Below, one piece after another: positions 1-11,236 of a DNA stretch of 64,000 nt. The position numbers and the translations under genes were made by a program. The stretch's first letter is position 1. Every line of letters begins with the position of its first letter. The notes below the pieces were generated by a model. It was given only the letters and a program-made list of their open reading frames with translations, was not told the origin of the DNA and searched no databases. This DNA comes from Acarospora socialis (lineage: Eukaryota > Ascomycota > Lecanoromycetes > Acarosporales > Acarosporaceae): assembly GCA_025617375.2 (NCBI GenBank), contig JAMYGW020000002.1, forward strand, positions 2,418,001 to 2,482,000, given 5' to 3'.

Positions 1-331
1 TCTGCTCCGTAGCCCTTTACTGATGATAAGTGAACATGCATAGTGATGGAAAATGAACACAAGCATTCTTTTGCAACCACTGAGGCCACTCGTCCGTGCG
101 TACTGAGTCGACATGTCAGCGTGCGATTTCGGGGATGACTTGCCTTAGACCGACCACAATGGTCTACCAAGTTCACCGTACCCACTCCAACACGTGCATA
201 CCGAAGAGATGCCAATCCTCACCGGCAAGCTTTAATCCCCCACAAACCTCTCGCCGAACAACACTGATCCCATCGTCAGTCTGAAAGCCTCAAAGACTCT
301 ACCTACTATATCTCCTATCGTCCTACCAACA
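1..331. other. 5' flank of SNU23, no gene seen
   Basis: No convincing coding potential on either strand; the short open frames show no recognisable domain. The last part should hold the promoter and 5' leader of the plus-strand SNU23 gene. Confidence 0.5.
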
Positions 332-1036
332 ATGCCCTCCCCACCCGCCAAAGCCAACGCCTACTCCACCCCCCCAACCACCTCCGACACCTCCTTCCGC
401 CGCACCTGGAACCGGACCGAATACGCCGCCAAAGCCGCCGCGCGCGAGAGCTCCGAGAAACGCGAATCCATCGCCCGACACGAAGCGCGACTCCTCGGCA
501 AGAAATATCACCCTCCGCCGTCCACGTCCACTTCGCACGCAACACGCACTCCCGACGGCCCCTCCCACGCCCACGAAACAGACACGACCTCGCGCACCTC
601 CCGCCTAGACGTGTCCTCACTGATCGGGAAAACAACGCTCGTCCCCGTCGGGGCCGCGGTCGGCAAGCGCGGGAAGGGCGCCGGGTTTTACTGCGAGGCG
701 TGCGATCTGACGTTCAAGGACAACGTGCAGTTTGTGGACCATTTGAACAGTCGGCAGCATTTGGTGGCGACGGGCCAGAGTGGAGAGGTGCGGAGGGCGG
801 GGGTGGAGGAGGTGAGGGAGCGGTTGAGGTGGTTGGTGGCGAGGAGGAGGGAGGAGGAGGAGGAGAGGGGACGGGAGGGGGTGGGGTTGAGGGAGAGGTT
901 GGAGGGACGGAGGGAGGAGATGGAGAGGGAGAGGGAGGAGAAGAGGGCTAGGCGGAGGGAGAAGAGGAGGATGGCGAGGGGTGGGGTTAAGGTGGAGGAG
1001 GGGGATGGTGGGGTCAGGGGGGGGATTATCTGTTGA
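332..1036 (+). CDS. SNU23: U4/U6.U5 tri-snRNP zinc-finger protein Snu23 (ZMAT2 family)
   Basis: Single-exon ORF of 234 residues. Members of this family join the spliceosomal U4/U6.U5 tri-snRNP and act at spliceosome activation in the nucleus. One matrin-type C2H2 finger is visible, with Cys121 and Cys124 in YCEACDLTF and His137/His143 in HLNSRQH. It is preceded by the conserved SSLIGKTTLVP stretch and followed by a strongly charged Arg/Glu helix (about 155-215), as in other fungal Snu23 proteins. The N-terminal part carries the WNRTEYAAKA motif typical of the family. The start is the first ATG after a pyrimidine-rich leader. The third quarter is very purine-rich (GAGGAGG runs), which explains long proline-rich open frames on the opposite strand. 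Confidence 0.88.
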   Translation: MPSPPAKANAYSTPPTTSDTSFRRTWNRTEYAAKAAARESSEKRESIARHEARLLGKKYHPPPSTSTSHATRTPDGPSHAHETDTTSRTSRLDVSSLIGKTTLVPVGAAVGKRGKGAGFYCEACDLTFKDNVQFVDHLNSRQHLVATGQSGEVRRAGVEEVRERLRWLVARRREEEEERGREGVGLRERLEGRREEMEREREEKRARRREKRRMARGGVKVEEGDGGVRGGIIC

Positions 1037-1316
1037 TGGCTGGAGGTGTCTGGAGGGAGGGTGTTTGGTGGGCGTATTGGAGGGCGTTTGTGGAGGCGTA
1101 CACGGCATGTGTGCAGTTGGCTTTATGACGAAAGACGTGAAGCGTTATTGTTACATTTTAGGCGCCTATTACAAAGTACCGCTTCCAACCACCTGGGGTA
1201 TATGTCCTTCTTCCTATCCTTTCCTGCCAATTCAATCTCTGATCCCTGGACACCGTACACCAGCCTGACTCGGTATGAATACAACTCGCGGTTGCAGCGC
1301 AACTACCACCGCAAGA

Positions 1317-3450
1317 CTATCGCATAAACTAGATCTGGGTAAAAGTCAGCGAGAGATCGCAGGGTTGTCAATGTGTGAAGTACCAGTTTCAGAGGGGTGC
1401 GATAGAGAGCTTTGCCGCTAAAATTCCTCATCGCTCTGCCCTTGTTGGAACGGTGTTGAAGTCTGCGGAAAGCTTCTTGGACATGTTTTGGCTCGATCGG
1501 TGTCCTCCCTTCCTCAGGCGGATCGAACAGGCCACTCTCCCGCTTTCGCTTCTTGCTTTGACTCTCGCCCCCGCTCTTGGTCTTCCACATATCCTCGGCT
1601 TCCTTCACCTTCAGCGCCTCCTCTGTCAGCGTCTGTACAATCTCGAACGTCAAGAAGCCCAAAATGTCCACAATGTCGTCATTCGGTTTGCTGTCTGTTA
1701 CGATGCCGAAACCGGCCCATTCCTTGAAGCGCTTTCCCTTACGGAAGGTGAAAGAGGCTTGACGACAGTCAGACCAGTGCACGTACTCGTCTTTTGTCAT
1801 ATTCTTTGTCCGTTCGTCCGCGTTCTTGAGTCGTTGTAGCGTGGCATAGTTCATCTCCTCCTCCTCTTCGTCCTCTTCATCTTCCCTCTCTGGCACCTGC
1901 TCGCTGTAGAAACTTGCGACCTCCCACGGCAATCCGACTTTGGCTTTTTTGTTCTTCTTGGCACCGTCCGCAACAGTAGGTCCGCCGCCACCTACACCTG
2001 CGCCGAGCGGATCGTCGCCGGCGGCGAAATCAGCAGCGTCACCTCCACCCTTGTCGTCGGAGTCCTTGACGTTTTTGCGGACGTCCTTCCACGACAGAAA
2101 GGTACGCAGACGAGACACCTTGGCTTTATCATGGCGAATCAGGAAAATCAGGTCGTCAGTAGAGATAGAACGAACTCCGCGGCGGGCGGCTTGCGCAGTG
2201 CATTGTGTGAGCTAGTTTCTGGGGGTCAGCAAGACACCATAGATGGTAAAGATAAAAACCTTACCATTTCAATCACTTGCTGGCGCACAATCTCTTCGAT
2301 CATGCCGGTGGTATCAGCAGACGGTTCGGCGGTCTCTCCAGACACGAACATCATCTGCCGAAACAGCTCAGTAAGTGTGTGTTTTCGGATACTGCCGCAT
2401 CTCCTCGTTGTCTCGACTCGAAGTCATGGCAGCACTCCTGAGGTTCTCTGCCACTCCAACGACCGAACTGGTTCTGGACATAGTGCAGAAGTGAAACCGT
2501 AGAAAGAAAGAAACATAAGGGTTGTAAAAACACGGAGGAAAAGGCCTTGCCCAAAGTAATCTTGTATAATCCAGGATACAGCGATCGAGTGAGTCTGGAG
2601 CAAGTTCACAGCTAAACCTTCTTCATCCTCAATAGACCATGGGATAAGCTGTGCCTTCAGAAGCAACCAGATGTCGGCGAAAAATGTGGAGATAGGTAGG
2701 TAAAGTGGTACAGTGCGCTTTTCGAGACAGCTCAATTGCTCAAGAAAGCGAGAAAAGTGGACGCCAAGTAATAAGCCCAAGCCAAGGGGTATGTCTTCTA
2801 AGGTTGAATAGCGCGACACGATGTAAGAGAGATATGATTGCACTACTGAAGCCCAGAAGATGAACAGCAATGTGCGGTAGAAGATCTTGGTGACATGGGT
2901 AGGATTTCTGATCAGAACGTGCAGGTCGACGGGTCGGTAACGCGACAGGTACCCTAACGCGTGGGGCAGATGGTGAAGAGAAATAACTTGGGCCAGTACA
3001 GTGGTGAAGCCGAACAGAGTGAAGAGGGAGGTGCAATAGTGACGAAGACGAGTTCCTCTCGATGCAATGACACACTGGTGGTATTTGGGGAAGATGAAGT
3101 GGCAGAAACGTAGGACTATCTGCTCAGACCAGTGCATCAAGGCAATGGGAGACCTGACGACGTGCTAGACTTGAGCAAGGTAGAGTATGGCCAGTGGACT
3201 GTATGGAAGTGTGTTTTCGTTCTTTTCTTCCCCCATGCGAACGTGACAGATACAAGCTCAAGCGCGTTCAGTGGGTAAAGCAGAGTCCTGGAAGGATAAC
3301 CGCAAGGCATAGGATTCACGCAAAACAATGCAAAAAGAGCTCTCCACCGTACAACACCTATCGGTTCGGCAATAGCTGATCTGTATTGTAGGAAACTTGC
3401 TTCCTTACCTGCTGGATTTCCAACCGGTACTTTGCTGACTTGTCCGCCAT
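1317..3450 (-). CDS. SPT3: SAGA complex subunit Spt3 (histone-fold)
   Basis: Spt3 is the SAGA subunit with two fused histone folds that helps deliver TBP to promoters. Exons as I read them: 3450-3409 ([14 protein letters not shown]), 2354-2265 ([12 protein letters not shown]...VIEM), 2211-1384, and a tiny last exon 1328-1317, giving about 323 residues, close to the 337 of yeast Spt3. The joined sequence through [15 protein letters not shown] and [10 protein letters not shown] is the classic Spt3 N-terminus. Splice sites: GTAAGG at 3408 and CGGCAG ending at 2355, with a CTTAC branch; GTAAGG at 2264 to CTAG at 2212; GTACTT at 1383 to CTAG at 1329, with a GCTGAC branch. If the last intron is retained, the frame runs on to 1303 (346 residues). 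Intron 1 is about 1,054 bases, far longer than the others here, and contains a separate ORF (listed). Confidence 0.88.
2424..3137 (-). CDS. Putative multi-pass membrane protein nested in SPT3 intron 1
   Basis: Open frame of about 237 codons from an ATG at 3137, on the same strand as SPT3 and wholly inside its first intron. No family recognised. About five hydrophobic stretches are visible: around residues 34-55, 85-108, 116-135, 145-168 and 183-218. The frame could begin upstream, since a possible acceptor (TCTAG) lies just before a codon run leading into this ATG, and the opposite-phase frame 3143-3400 is also open. The stop overlaps an ATGA shortly before SPT3 exon 2. An uninterrupted hydrophobic frame of this length in an intron is unlikely by chance but not impossible. 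Whether it is expressed is unknown. Confidence 0.4.
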   Translation of the reverse strand: MHWSEQIVLRFCHFIFPKYHQCVIASRGTRLRHYCTSLFTLFGFTTVLAQVISLHHLPHALGYLSRYRPVDLHVLIRNPTHVTKIFYRTLLFIFWASVVQSYLSYIVSRYSTLEDIPLGLGLLLGVHFSRFLEQLSCLEKRTVPLYLPISTFFADIWLLLKAQLIPWSIEDEEGLAVNLLQTHSIAVSWIIQDYFGQGLFLRVFTTLMFLSFYGFTSALCPEPVRSLEWQRTSGVLP

Positions 3451-3757
3451 CTTTGCAGTCGTCCCCTACAGCCTCCTCCACTTCTCAATATTTGCGTCGT
3501 CGTCGTCTTCTCCTTTAAGCAGTTCCACCATGCAAGTCGAATATCTATGGCTTGGTTACGAGGGAGGTCCTCGTACTATCTAATCGACACACAATCACCC
3601 ACGGATCACAGGAACGCTAAGCCAGATAATCGATAGCGCCATCGACAGGGCGAGAGTCGGCGATTTGTGTCGCCGACGCCCGGTGGCCCACGCAAAATCA
3701 TCAAAGGTCCTATGGGGCCAATTGCAGTATGAAATACGGCGTTTACGAGTTCGCAAA
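3451..3757. promoter_or_regulatory. Divergent promoter region SPT3/DPH5
   Basis: 307 bases between the SPT3 start (minus) and the DPH5 start (plus). No ORF. Position implies a shared bidirectional promoter; no individual site is claimed. Confidence 0.5.
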
Positions 3758-4753
3758 ATGTTATACCTCGTAGGGCTAGGTCTCGCCGACGAGACGGATA
3801 TCACAATTAAGGGACTTGAGGTAGTGAAGAAGGCGGAAAGAGTCTACCTCGAAGCTTACACAAGTATCTTACTGGTGGATAAGGAGAAGCTCGTGAGTCT
3901 GTCGGGTTTCTTGTACCTGCATAGAGCGATACTCTGGTGGTTTGGCTGAGACTGATGTTTTCCCTCATCAGTAGGAAGCATACTATGGCCGACCTGTCAT
4001 ATTGGCGGACCGGGAAATGGTCGAGTCGTCCAGTGATGTAATCCTCGAGGGTACAGATACGACCGATGTAGCCTTCTTAGTCGTGGGAGACCCATTTGGG
4101 TATGGTTGTAGTCTGAAGGAGAGAGTCTTAGAGAAAAGAGATTGATCAATGACAGAGCAACGACGCATACAGATCTTGTGCTCCGAGCTCGTGAGCTCAG
4201 AGTCCCCACCCAGACCATACCAAATGCATCCATAATGTCTGCCATTGGCTCTACGGGCCTCCAACTCTACAACTTCGGTCAGACCGTGAGCATGGTGTTC
4301 TTCACCGACACCTGGAAACCATCGTCATTCTACGACCGCGTCAAAGAAAATCGCCAAATTGGTCTCCACACGCTGGTCTTGCTCGACATCAAAGTGAAAG
4401 AGCAGAGTCTTGAGAATTTGGCTCGAGGGAAGAAGATCTTCGATCCGCCGCGGTATATGACTGTAGCGCAGTGTGCCAGTCAAATGCTGGAAACGGAAGA
4501 GGAGAGGCAAGAGGGCGTATATGGACCGGATAGCCTGGCCATCGGAGCAGCGAGGATCGGTGCCAAGGATCAGAAACTGGTGACAGGTACGCTGGGGCAA
4601 TTGCGCTTGGTAGATATGGGGAAGCCACTACATAGCCTGGTGCTGCTTGGTAGACGCACACATGATCTGGAGAGAGAGTTCATCCGAGAGTTCTCGATGA
4701 ATACGGACGTGTTCGATCAAGTATGGAGACGAGACTACGAAGGAAAGCAATGA
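3758..4753 (+). CDS. DPH5: Diphthine methyl ester synthase
   Basis: SAM-dependent methyltransferase of the diphthamide pathway, modifying a histidine of elongation factor 2 in the cytosol. Exons: 3758-3892, 3975-4099 and 4156-4753, giving 285 residues, the usual family length. The N-terminus [16 protein letters not shown] is the Dph5 signature. The joins restore [11 protein letters not shown] and GDPFG-ATTHTDL, the latter the SAM-binding loop. [17 protein letters not shown] and [11 protein letters not shown] follow as expected. Donors are GTGAGT (3893) and GTATGG (4100); acceptors are CAGTAG and GACAG. Transcribed divergently from SPT3. Confidence 0.95.
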
Positions 4754-5432
4754 TACAGCAAGTGTAGCTTCGAGGCTGCAAGGTGGACCGCAAGCTCCTG
4801 GGGTTCTTTGAAGGGAATTCTTAGCGTGCCTGCGCTGCATTTCTATTTCTCAGCATGGTACACCGTAATAAACTTCTTAGGCGAATATTTATGAAGAGGT
4901 CGAGATAGGCCCGTGTCTACATAGAAGAAAGCTACTGCACAGTGCGAGTAACAAGCCTCATGATGACCGTAACCGACTCAACCCCTAACACATCACATAA
5001 CGGACCACGATGAAAGAGTATCGCCAGTCAACAATTTCCAAATGAATGTCCCCGTAAGTGATGCACGCAACGCCGTCGTCAAGAAGTACCGGAATGCAAG
5101 CGCCAAGGAGAAATGCGGTCATGCCTCGCCGTGGGAATCCGATCGGTCGATCCCACGCATCACATAGCGGCGCACGCAACCTTCCTCAAATTCAAAAAAA
5201 TTCCAAGCCACATCCAGACTACACGGACTTGGGTTCTCCCACAATGACAGCCTACCTTTCAATCTACCCTTGATCTCTCTCTCACACACAGACACAAACT
5301 CCGAGACCCCCCTCAACCCCCCGGTCCTCCTCACCGTCCCATCCCATCCTTCCGCCTCACACACCCCCTCCCAGGGCCCCCAAAGCCCCGATTCAACCAA
5401 CCCCCCACCCCCTCAAAAAGTCCGCCCAAAAA
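4754..5432. other. Intergenic, DPH5 3' end and upstream region of the next gene
   Basis: No gene seen. The last 160 bases (5270-5432) are very C-rich and CT-rich with few G, as in fungal 5' leaders. Confidence 0.5.
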
Positions 5433-6141
5433 ATGCCCGTCTACCTCCTCCACGGCTTCCGCTGGCCGCGCGCCGCCATCCGGGTGCACATCATCCTGCA
5501 AAACCTGGACGACGCGGCGGCGGAATGGATTTCCTCGGCCACGACGTCCGCGACTCTGCTGGCCTCCTTCCGCGCCCTGCACCCGTCCATCATGGCGCAC
5601 CTGCCGCAGCTGCAGCTGGTCGAGCAGTACGACCCGCGCGACGAGTCGCCGGCCGCCACGAGCCAGCCGTTCGCGTTCGTGGCGGACCGCGTCGAGGAGT
5701 GCGGCCTCAGTCGCGACGTCGGGGAGGTGATGGGGAGGGGCGTCGGCGCTGAGGCCTGGGCGGCGTTGGTCGAGTTGAGGGATCAGTTGGCGAAGGGGGA
5801 GAAGGTCGGGTGGTGGGTGGTTTATTGTGGGGATGAGGAGAGGAGGTGGGGTGGGGAGGCGGGGGAGGGGCTGGGGGAGGGGTTGGGTGAGGATGGAGGG
5901 AGGGAGGTGAGTTGAGTGGCTTTTTGCGTGGCTTGTCGGTGTCTATGGCGGGTGCGGGTGCGGGCTGGGGGAGTTGAGGGAGGGGAAGCCGGGTAGGGAG
6001 GGATGGCAATGGCATCAAGGGCCTTGGCTGACGTGGTGCGGATCGGCATAGGTGCGCAACGGACCGGGCAAGAGTGGCGGCGCTGGCTCGTTGCGGAAAC
6101 TGTTTCGGAAATCGACGCGCGAGAAGATGAACAGTTCGTGA
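5433..6141 (+). CDS. Conserved fungal protein of unknown function
   Basis: Two exons, 5433-5906 and 6052-6141, giving 187 residues. I recall this N-terminal pattern (MPVYLLHGFRWPRAAIRVHI, then LDDAAAEW) from a conserved fungal family sometimes labelled developmental regulator, but I know no experimentally defined role. The donor GTGAGT at 5907 would otherwise run into an early TGA. Splicing to the CATAG acceptor adds a basic tail (SLRKLFRKSTREKMNSS) that looks like the family's usual ending. The centre is acidic and Trp-rich (KVGWWVVYCGDEER). No signal peptide or membrane segment. Third-position G and a GGGGAGG repeat near the end of exon 1 make the opposite strand look falsely open. Confidence 0.75.
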
Positions 6142-7221
6142 GGGAAAGTGGGCTTCCTCTCTGCTTTCGTTTCTACTCGCCCGCTGTGGACTGGCTTTCA
6201 GGACATCGAGCATCGTGCATGCTACGGAATGGCGTTGCTGTCGCCGCGGTGAAGATTGCTACGATAGCTGGGCACGGAAACGGTAGCTGCAAAGGCCCCA
6301 ATGGCGCTGTGCTCCAGTCATCGCCGCGGTCGTCAAGACGGATCATGTAGATTTGATTCGCTATGTGCTTGTACGAACGACGCAAAATGAGGACAACGAG
6401 TCGGTGTTCTGCTTTGGGCTTTACTTGCGCTTCAGAAGGGTCAGTGCTTGGCGGCGTAAAGGGTGCACCACCTGACGTCGGAGAACGCGGATCACGCGAA
6501 AAATTACTTCGATATGAAAAGCGATGGCTTCGACGATGCTAAGGAGCGAGGGTCTGGCAATGTTTGCGTTTTTGCGGTGGTGTTTGAGTGCCTAATGTCT
6601 GTAGTCGGGGGAAGGAGAGATATCCATGCTTGCGGCGGTGGCATAGTTACAACTGCAAAGGCACGGGGTCGGATTTTTCTGTTGCATCTCGAGAACGCTT
6701 CTCTCTCACTTATGAACATCGAACTAAAACAGACACTACAGTTAAGTTACGAGAGTCAAGGAAACGGTACCCAAGATATCTCCGCCGCCATGCCGTCCCC
6801 TATGTAATTCCAACAAATCATGAAATAGCGAGCGTTTCAACACGCGACAAAATAATCGTAACCAGAAACGTCGACTCTTGCGTGAAACCCATCACCTATT
6901 TCTCCAAATCAGTCCAAGCCCAAGTCTGTAGTTATATATGTTCTCTTCGTCTATCCGACAAACGACCAGCTGTCCCTTTCCAAACAGCGGTGCTAGTAGC
7001 GGTGAAAAAAATAAAGAGGGTATAAATCTGTGAATGAAATCAAAATAGCCATGATGTTCGGCATAGCGAGAGTGCCCGCCTAATCGAACGAAAGTATATG
7101 ACCAGCCATATGATCCTGAGAAAAGCGCAAGTGCGCGGTTGAGGTGAATAATTGAAGTGGATTGGAAAGATAACCAAAGTGGAGAAGAGAGCCAGCATGT
7201 TGTGAGAAGACCATCCGTCGT
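6142..7221. other. Intergenic 1.1 kb, no gene seen
   Basis: Lies between the 3' ends of two convergent genes. Short open frames (6463-6807, 6588-7025) have no recognisable domain, and their composition is unlike that of the neighbouring coding exons. Confidence 0.5.
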
Positions 7222-9006
7222 TTAGAGGCCGAGAGCAAACAGTGCTAAGATCAAGCTTAGGCAGGAATAAGTCGTCGAACCGGTAATGACTTGAGCAGCG
7301 CTCTTGCTATTTGTCGTAGGGGTGGATGACGCGGTGACACTTGGTGCGAGACTTTGCGTTGATTTCGCGGACATGGAAGCAGACATTAAGCTGGATGTGG
7401 CCGTGGAGTTCTCGACGAGGATGTGCGGGGAGTACGCGAACTTCGCAGAGGAAGAAGTATCCGTGGGAGTTGTGTTGATGTCGTCGCCGGAAGTTGAATC
7501 CTTAGTGGTTGTCGTCGCCGGCGAGGATGTAGTCTGGTCAGCGGCGCTCTCCGGCGAAGTGGTTGAGCCGGTTTTTGAGTCAAAATAATCCTCAGGTAAC
7601 AAGCTAGGACCTGCGCTACCCGAAGATGATGGGCTCGAAGGAGGATTAATCGGAGACGAGCTGCTGGGAGGAGAACTGGAACCTGTGGAGGATGGCTGTG
7701 ACGGCGCGGAACTAGACTGCGTGGAGCTTGGAGGCGGAGGCGGAGGCGGGGATGAGGACGAGGACGAGGACGAGGACGGGGGTTGCGCATATGGAGAAGA
7801 CGAACGCGCGGGGTAGGATGAAGGAGGCGGTGATGAACTGCTTGCGGGCTTCACACTGCTTGGCGAGCTGCCACCGGAGCTGCCACCAGAGCTACCACCA
7901 GAACTCTTGCCTTCGAAAACGACAAAGTTGGCTTTGCTCCCCTTCGGTACGGTCACGACGCAGAAACTGGCCCCACCAACACCGACTGTGCCGCCGCCCG
8001 ATATCTCGTTTACGCTATGCTTCGAAGGGTCGATGGCGCAGGGAAGGCCGTTGCAGCCACCACCTTCGCAGACGATCTCCACGCCCCAGGTCGGCATCTT
8101 GTCACGGAAGGGTGTGGCGGGCTCAAGGTAGATTGGGTTCCAGGCCAGCTTCACGAAAGTGTTGCCGGTCTTGTCCGTATTCGCACCGGCTACGTAAGGG
8201 CTCCAGTTGCCCCACGGGTTGTCCTTCGAGCCCCACACGCAGGCTTCTTCGGTGGACACGCCCGGTGGGTTGATGTAAAAGCTGTAGACAATCAGCGACG
8301 AAGATACTTCCTATCGAAAGGTAATGAAGGGTTTGAACGTACTGAGCTGCGGTGCCACACCAGTAGTCAGGCCCAGGAACGGCAAGCTCTGCGGCATCCT
8401 CGATACTGGTAGGGATAAGCATGGCTTCGTTACCAGGTAATACCGTCTGGCAGAACGCGACTTGGCCGTCGGCTTTGTTCTTGCAGCCGACCGAGCCCGT
8501 GCCATCGACGCAATAAGGCTTGTTGGGAAATGGCTTCTTGATAGTTCCGTCCTTATCGCAAAACAATCCACCATTCTGAGTTCAATGTTAGCAAGCGGAG
8601 CGAGCGGAGAAAGACGCATTTCTTCCCATACCATTGATTGAGGATAGCTGTACGACGTCGCATCCGGATCCCACTGGGCCATCACCTGTCCTGGAGGACA
8701 TGCGTACGGGCAATAATTTCCCGGCTTACAAGGTTGATCGGGGCTCATCGCCCATCCCGCATTTTGTGAGCCTGGCGTCACTGCGACCAGGCCAGCGTCC
8801 GAGGGGAACTGGCACTGCCCCCCGCGCTTCTGAACCTCGAATGCCACTTCTCTTCCGTCCTCTGCTCTGGATGTATGTATATTATGGTGGTGTTTGTGTC
8901 TCCGACTTACAAAATTCGCGTGGACGTTATCATGTTTCGCGTCGGCGACAGAGGCAAGCAGTAGCAGCGCGGTGCCAAATGCCGCGGTGAAGCCGAGAGA
9001 CTTCAT
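7222..9006 (-). CDS. SUN-family (GH132) secreted cell-wall protein, probable GPI anchor
   Basis: Exons 9006-8632, 8575-8343 and 8281-7222, 555 residues. An N-terminal signal peptide ends near VADA at residue 23, followed by a His/Arg-rich stretch. The Cys-rich SUN domain spans roughly residues 55-315: QCQFPSDAGLV, CPYACPPGQVMAQWDP, FCDKDG, YWCGTAA, FYINPPGVSTEEACVWG and GNWSPYVAGAN. A long Ser/Pro/Thr tail (about 320-530) ends in a hydrophobic segment, typical of GPI-anchored wall proteins. Relatives (yeast Sim1, Uth1, Sun4; Aspergillus SUN proteins) affect septation and wall glucan. The joins restore QSM-NGGLFCDKDG (GTATGG donor at 8631) and GTAAH-FYINPPG (GTACGT donor at 8342). A GTAAGT-like site in the His-rich region is left unspliced, because removing it breaks the frame. 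Confidence 0.88.
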
Positions 9007-10055
9007 GAAGAATGGTTGAATTCAGTAATCGCTCGGCCTTGCCGGCTGTTGTAAGGATGAGTTCGGTCTATGTCCAGGGAAGGTAGTCGGATAGATGATG
9101 AGACAACGCTATGTGCTGAAACGTAGACGATCGGGTACAAGAAGTCCGAGTTCGGATAGAGACGCGGCGATATGGCAATGGCTCCGATAGCGAAGGCGTA
9201 AACGTGCGATATGATCGTTGGTACAGATGGTAGATGCGAACCGACAGCAGGAAAGGAGTGACTACGGTCGGATGAAGAGAATGTGAGGGCTATAACGAGC
9301 AAAGGACAGCAACACAACACAGCACAGCACGACGACGACTATGAATAGAAGAAAGGGAAGAAAAAGGGTGAGCAGCGGGCACAGCGCAGCGAAACAACGG
9401 AGACGTGGGCATCGTGGCAGCCCTGGAACAGTGAACAGGGATTGCCGGCGCCAGTGATGCAAGCTGCAGGACAAAGCGCACCAACAATGTGTGATGGGAA
9501 GCTTGGCAGGGGAATTGGTCCAATGTTCATTCGCCTCTAAGTCGAAAGCGGAGTGTGCCTGGAAGTCTATCCCGATAGCGACGAATCAACAGTCAGCGGC
9601 ACCAATCCGCCAATCCAGAAAATATCGCAGACGGTAATAAAGTGCGGAGGATAAATTGCGCTTTCATTTGAATCGTCATTTCAATGAGAAATGAATTTCG
9701 TGCAGATGGTTGTCATGGAAGGATGAGGGCTGAACCCTTCTCAGTCTTCATGGTCGTACTATCTGTGATTCTGACGATGCGGATGCTTGCACATACCTTA
9801 CAAGGTACCCCAACCCGGCGCTCCATACTCTGGTAGTTAAGGCTGAAACGAGGTTGACACACTCACTGGCAACCTGCATGATCCACAGTTGATGGGGCCA
9901 AGCGGTAACTTAGTTGCTATCCCGATGTGTGTGCGAATAATAGCTCTTTGCGCAGTTGGTATGTCGGGTTGTTTGTCGCTTCCCGTAGCTTCTAGCGTCG
10001 CTACTACCCGTAACGTTCGGAGAACGGTCCCACTATCAGATGACCTAAGCATTCG
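9007..10055. promoter_or_regulatory. Divergent promoter region of the SUN-family gene and PPM1
   Basis: About 1 kb between two divergent starts. Open frames here are short and unrecognisable. 9300-9500 has many ACAGC/GCAGCG words on the plus strand. No specific site claimed. Confidence 0.4.
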
Positions 10056-11236
10056 ATGGCAGCTCCACAAATTCCGAATCTGAACACCCTGCGCACTCCT
10101 CGTTCATCTGGACGTGGGAGAGGTAGAGGTCGAGGTCGGGGCACTTTGATGAATGATGAGCCAGATCCTCCTGAAGATGTAGCAGTGAAAGACAAAATAG
10201 TCCAGCAGACCGACCACGATGCGAGCGTCTCCAGGATGAGCGCTGTTGATGTGGGCTATCTGAATGATGCCTTTGCGGTTCACTTTGCGGTAGAGCGGCA
10301 CAGAAGATTCCCAATCATTAACAGAGGTCAAGAGTCCTTCTCTCTGCTCATAACCTCGGACCGCTTACAGGACAGGCAGGCACTTATGTTCGTACAACCG
10401 CTATCGACACCTTGGTGGACGAGTTCCTCACGAAGAAACCCTTGATCAAGAAGCAAATCATCTCTCTAGGCGCCGGCTCTGATACTCGCTTTTTCCGACT
10501 CATGGAGAAACATCCTCGCCCTTATTTAGTCTACCATGAGCTGGACTTCGGTAGCAACACTCACCAGAAGGTCACTGCGATTGCTCGCTCCTCGCACTTG
10601 ACTAGCTGTATCTCGCCTCCACTCTGGTTCGCCGACGGCGATACTGCACTCTACTCTCCTACCTTCAATATTCACCCAATCGATCTTCGCGATCTCCATA
10701 TCAGGACCGATGGCCAACCGCAAGTCCCGGACCTCAAGAATGTGGATCCCACACTTCCAACGCTTCTTATCTCTGAATGTTGCCTGATCTACCTCCCTCC
10801 AGCAGCCGCCGATACGGTGGTGAGGTATTTCTCTTCGTATATCTTTCCACCTACAACCCCTCTTGCGCTGCTCCTATACGAACCTATCAACCCGTACGAT
10901 AGCTTTGGCAAAGTCATGGTCTCCAACCTGGCCTCCCGTGGCATTGTTCTGCAAACGTTGCACAAATACTCGAGTCTGGAGGCCCAGAAGGAGAGGCTCC
11001 AAATTCTGGGTTTCACAAGTGGGCAAAGAGCGGCAGACGTGGATTACATATGGGAAAACTCGGTAAGTGAGGGAGAGAAGGAGAGGGTGGGAGGCTTAGA
11101 GATGCTTGATGAAGTCGAAGAGTGGCGGATGTTGGCAAAACATTACTGCGTTTGTTGGGGGTGGAGAGACGGCAATGAGGAAGGGACTGGCAAAGGAGAC
11201 TTATGGGAGTTGTGGAAGGACCGACGAAGTCAATGA
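10056..11236 (+). CDS. PPM1: Leucine carboxyl methyltransferase (PP2A methylation)
   Basis: SAM-dependent enzyme that methylates the C-terminal leucine of the PP2A catalytic subunit and so controls holoenzyme assembly. Exons 10056-10326 and 10371-11236, 378 residues. The join restores INRGQAGTYVRTTAIDTLV, where the GTYVRT loop and the next motif, QIISLGAGSDTRFFRL, form the methyltransferase fold's SAM pocket. YHELDFG and LLISECCLIYLPP are the later family motifs. The N-terminus holds an Arg/Gly run (residues about 19-29), variable in fungi. The intron is short (44 bases, GTCAAG to TTACAG). Confidence 0.93.

Noticed and set aside
617-1108. Proline-rich minus-strand ORF of 163 codons
   Set aside because: Exact opposite of the Glu/Arg-rich coding end of SNU23; proline richness follows from GAGG runs.
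2351-2554. Minus-strand ORF that could supply the SPT3 N-terminus
   Set aside because: Out of frame with MMFVSGE; the conserved KYRLEIQQ exon at 3450-3409 explains the N-terminus instead.
5707-6213. Minus-strand Pro/His-rich ORF
   Set aside because: Antisense of the G-rich end of the conserved 5433 gene and its intron; no domain.
7386-7790. Arg/Pro-rich minus ORF and the plus ORF at 7728-8273
   Set aside because: Shadow frames of the Ser/Pro-rich tail and domain of the SUN-family gene.
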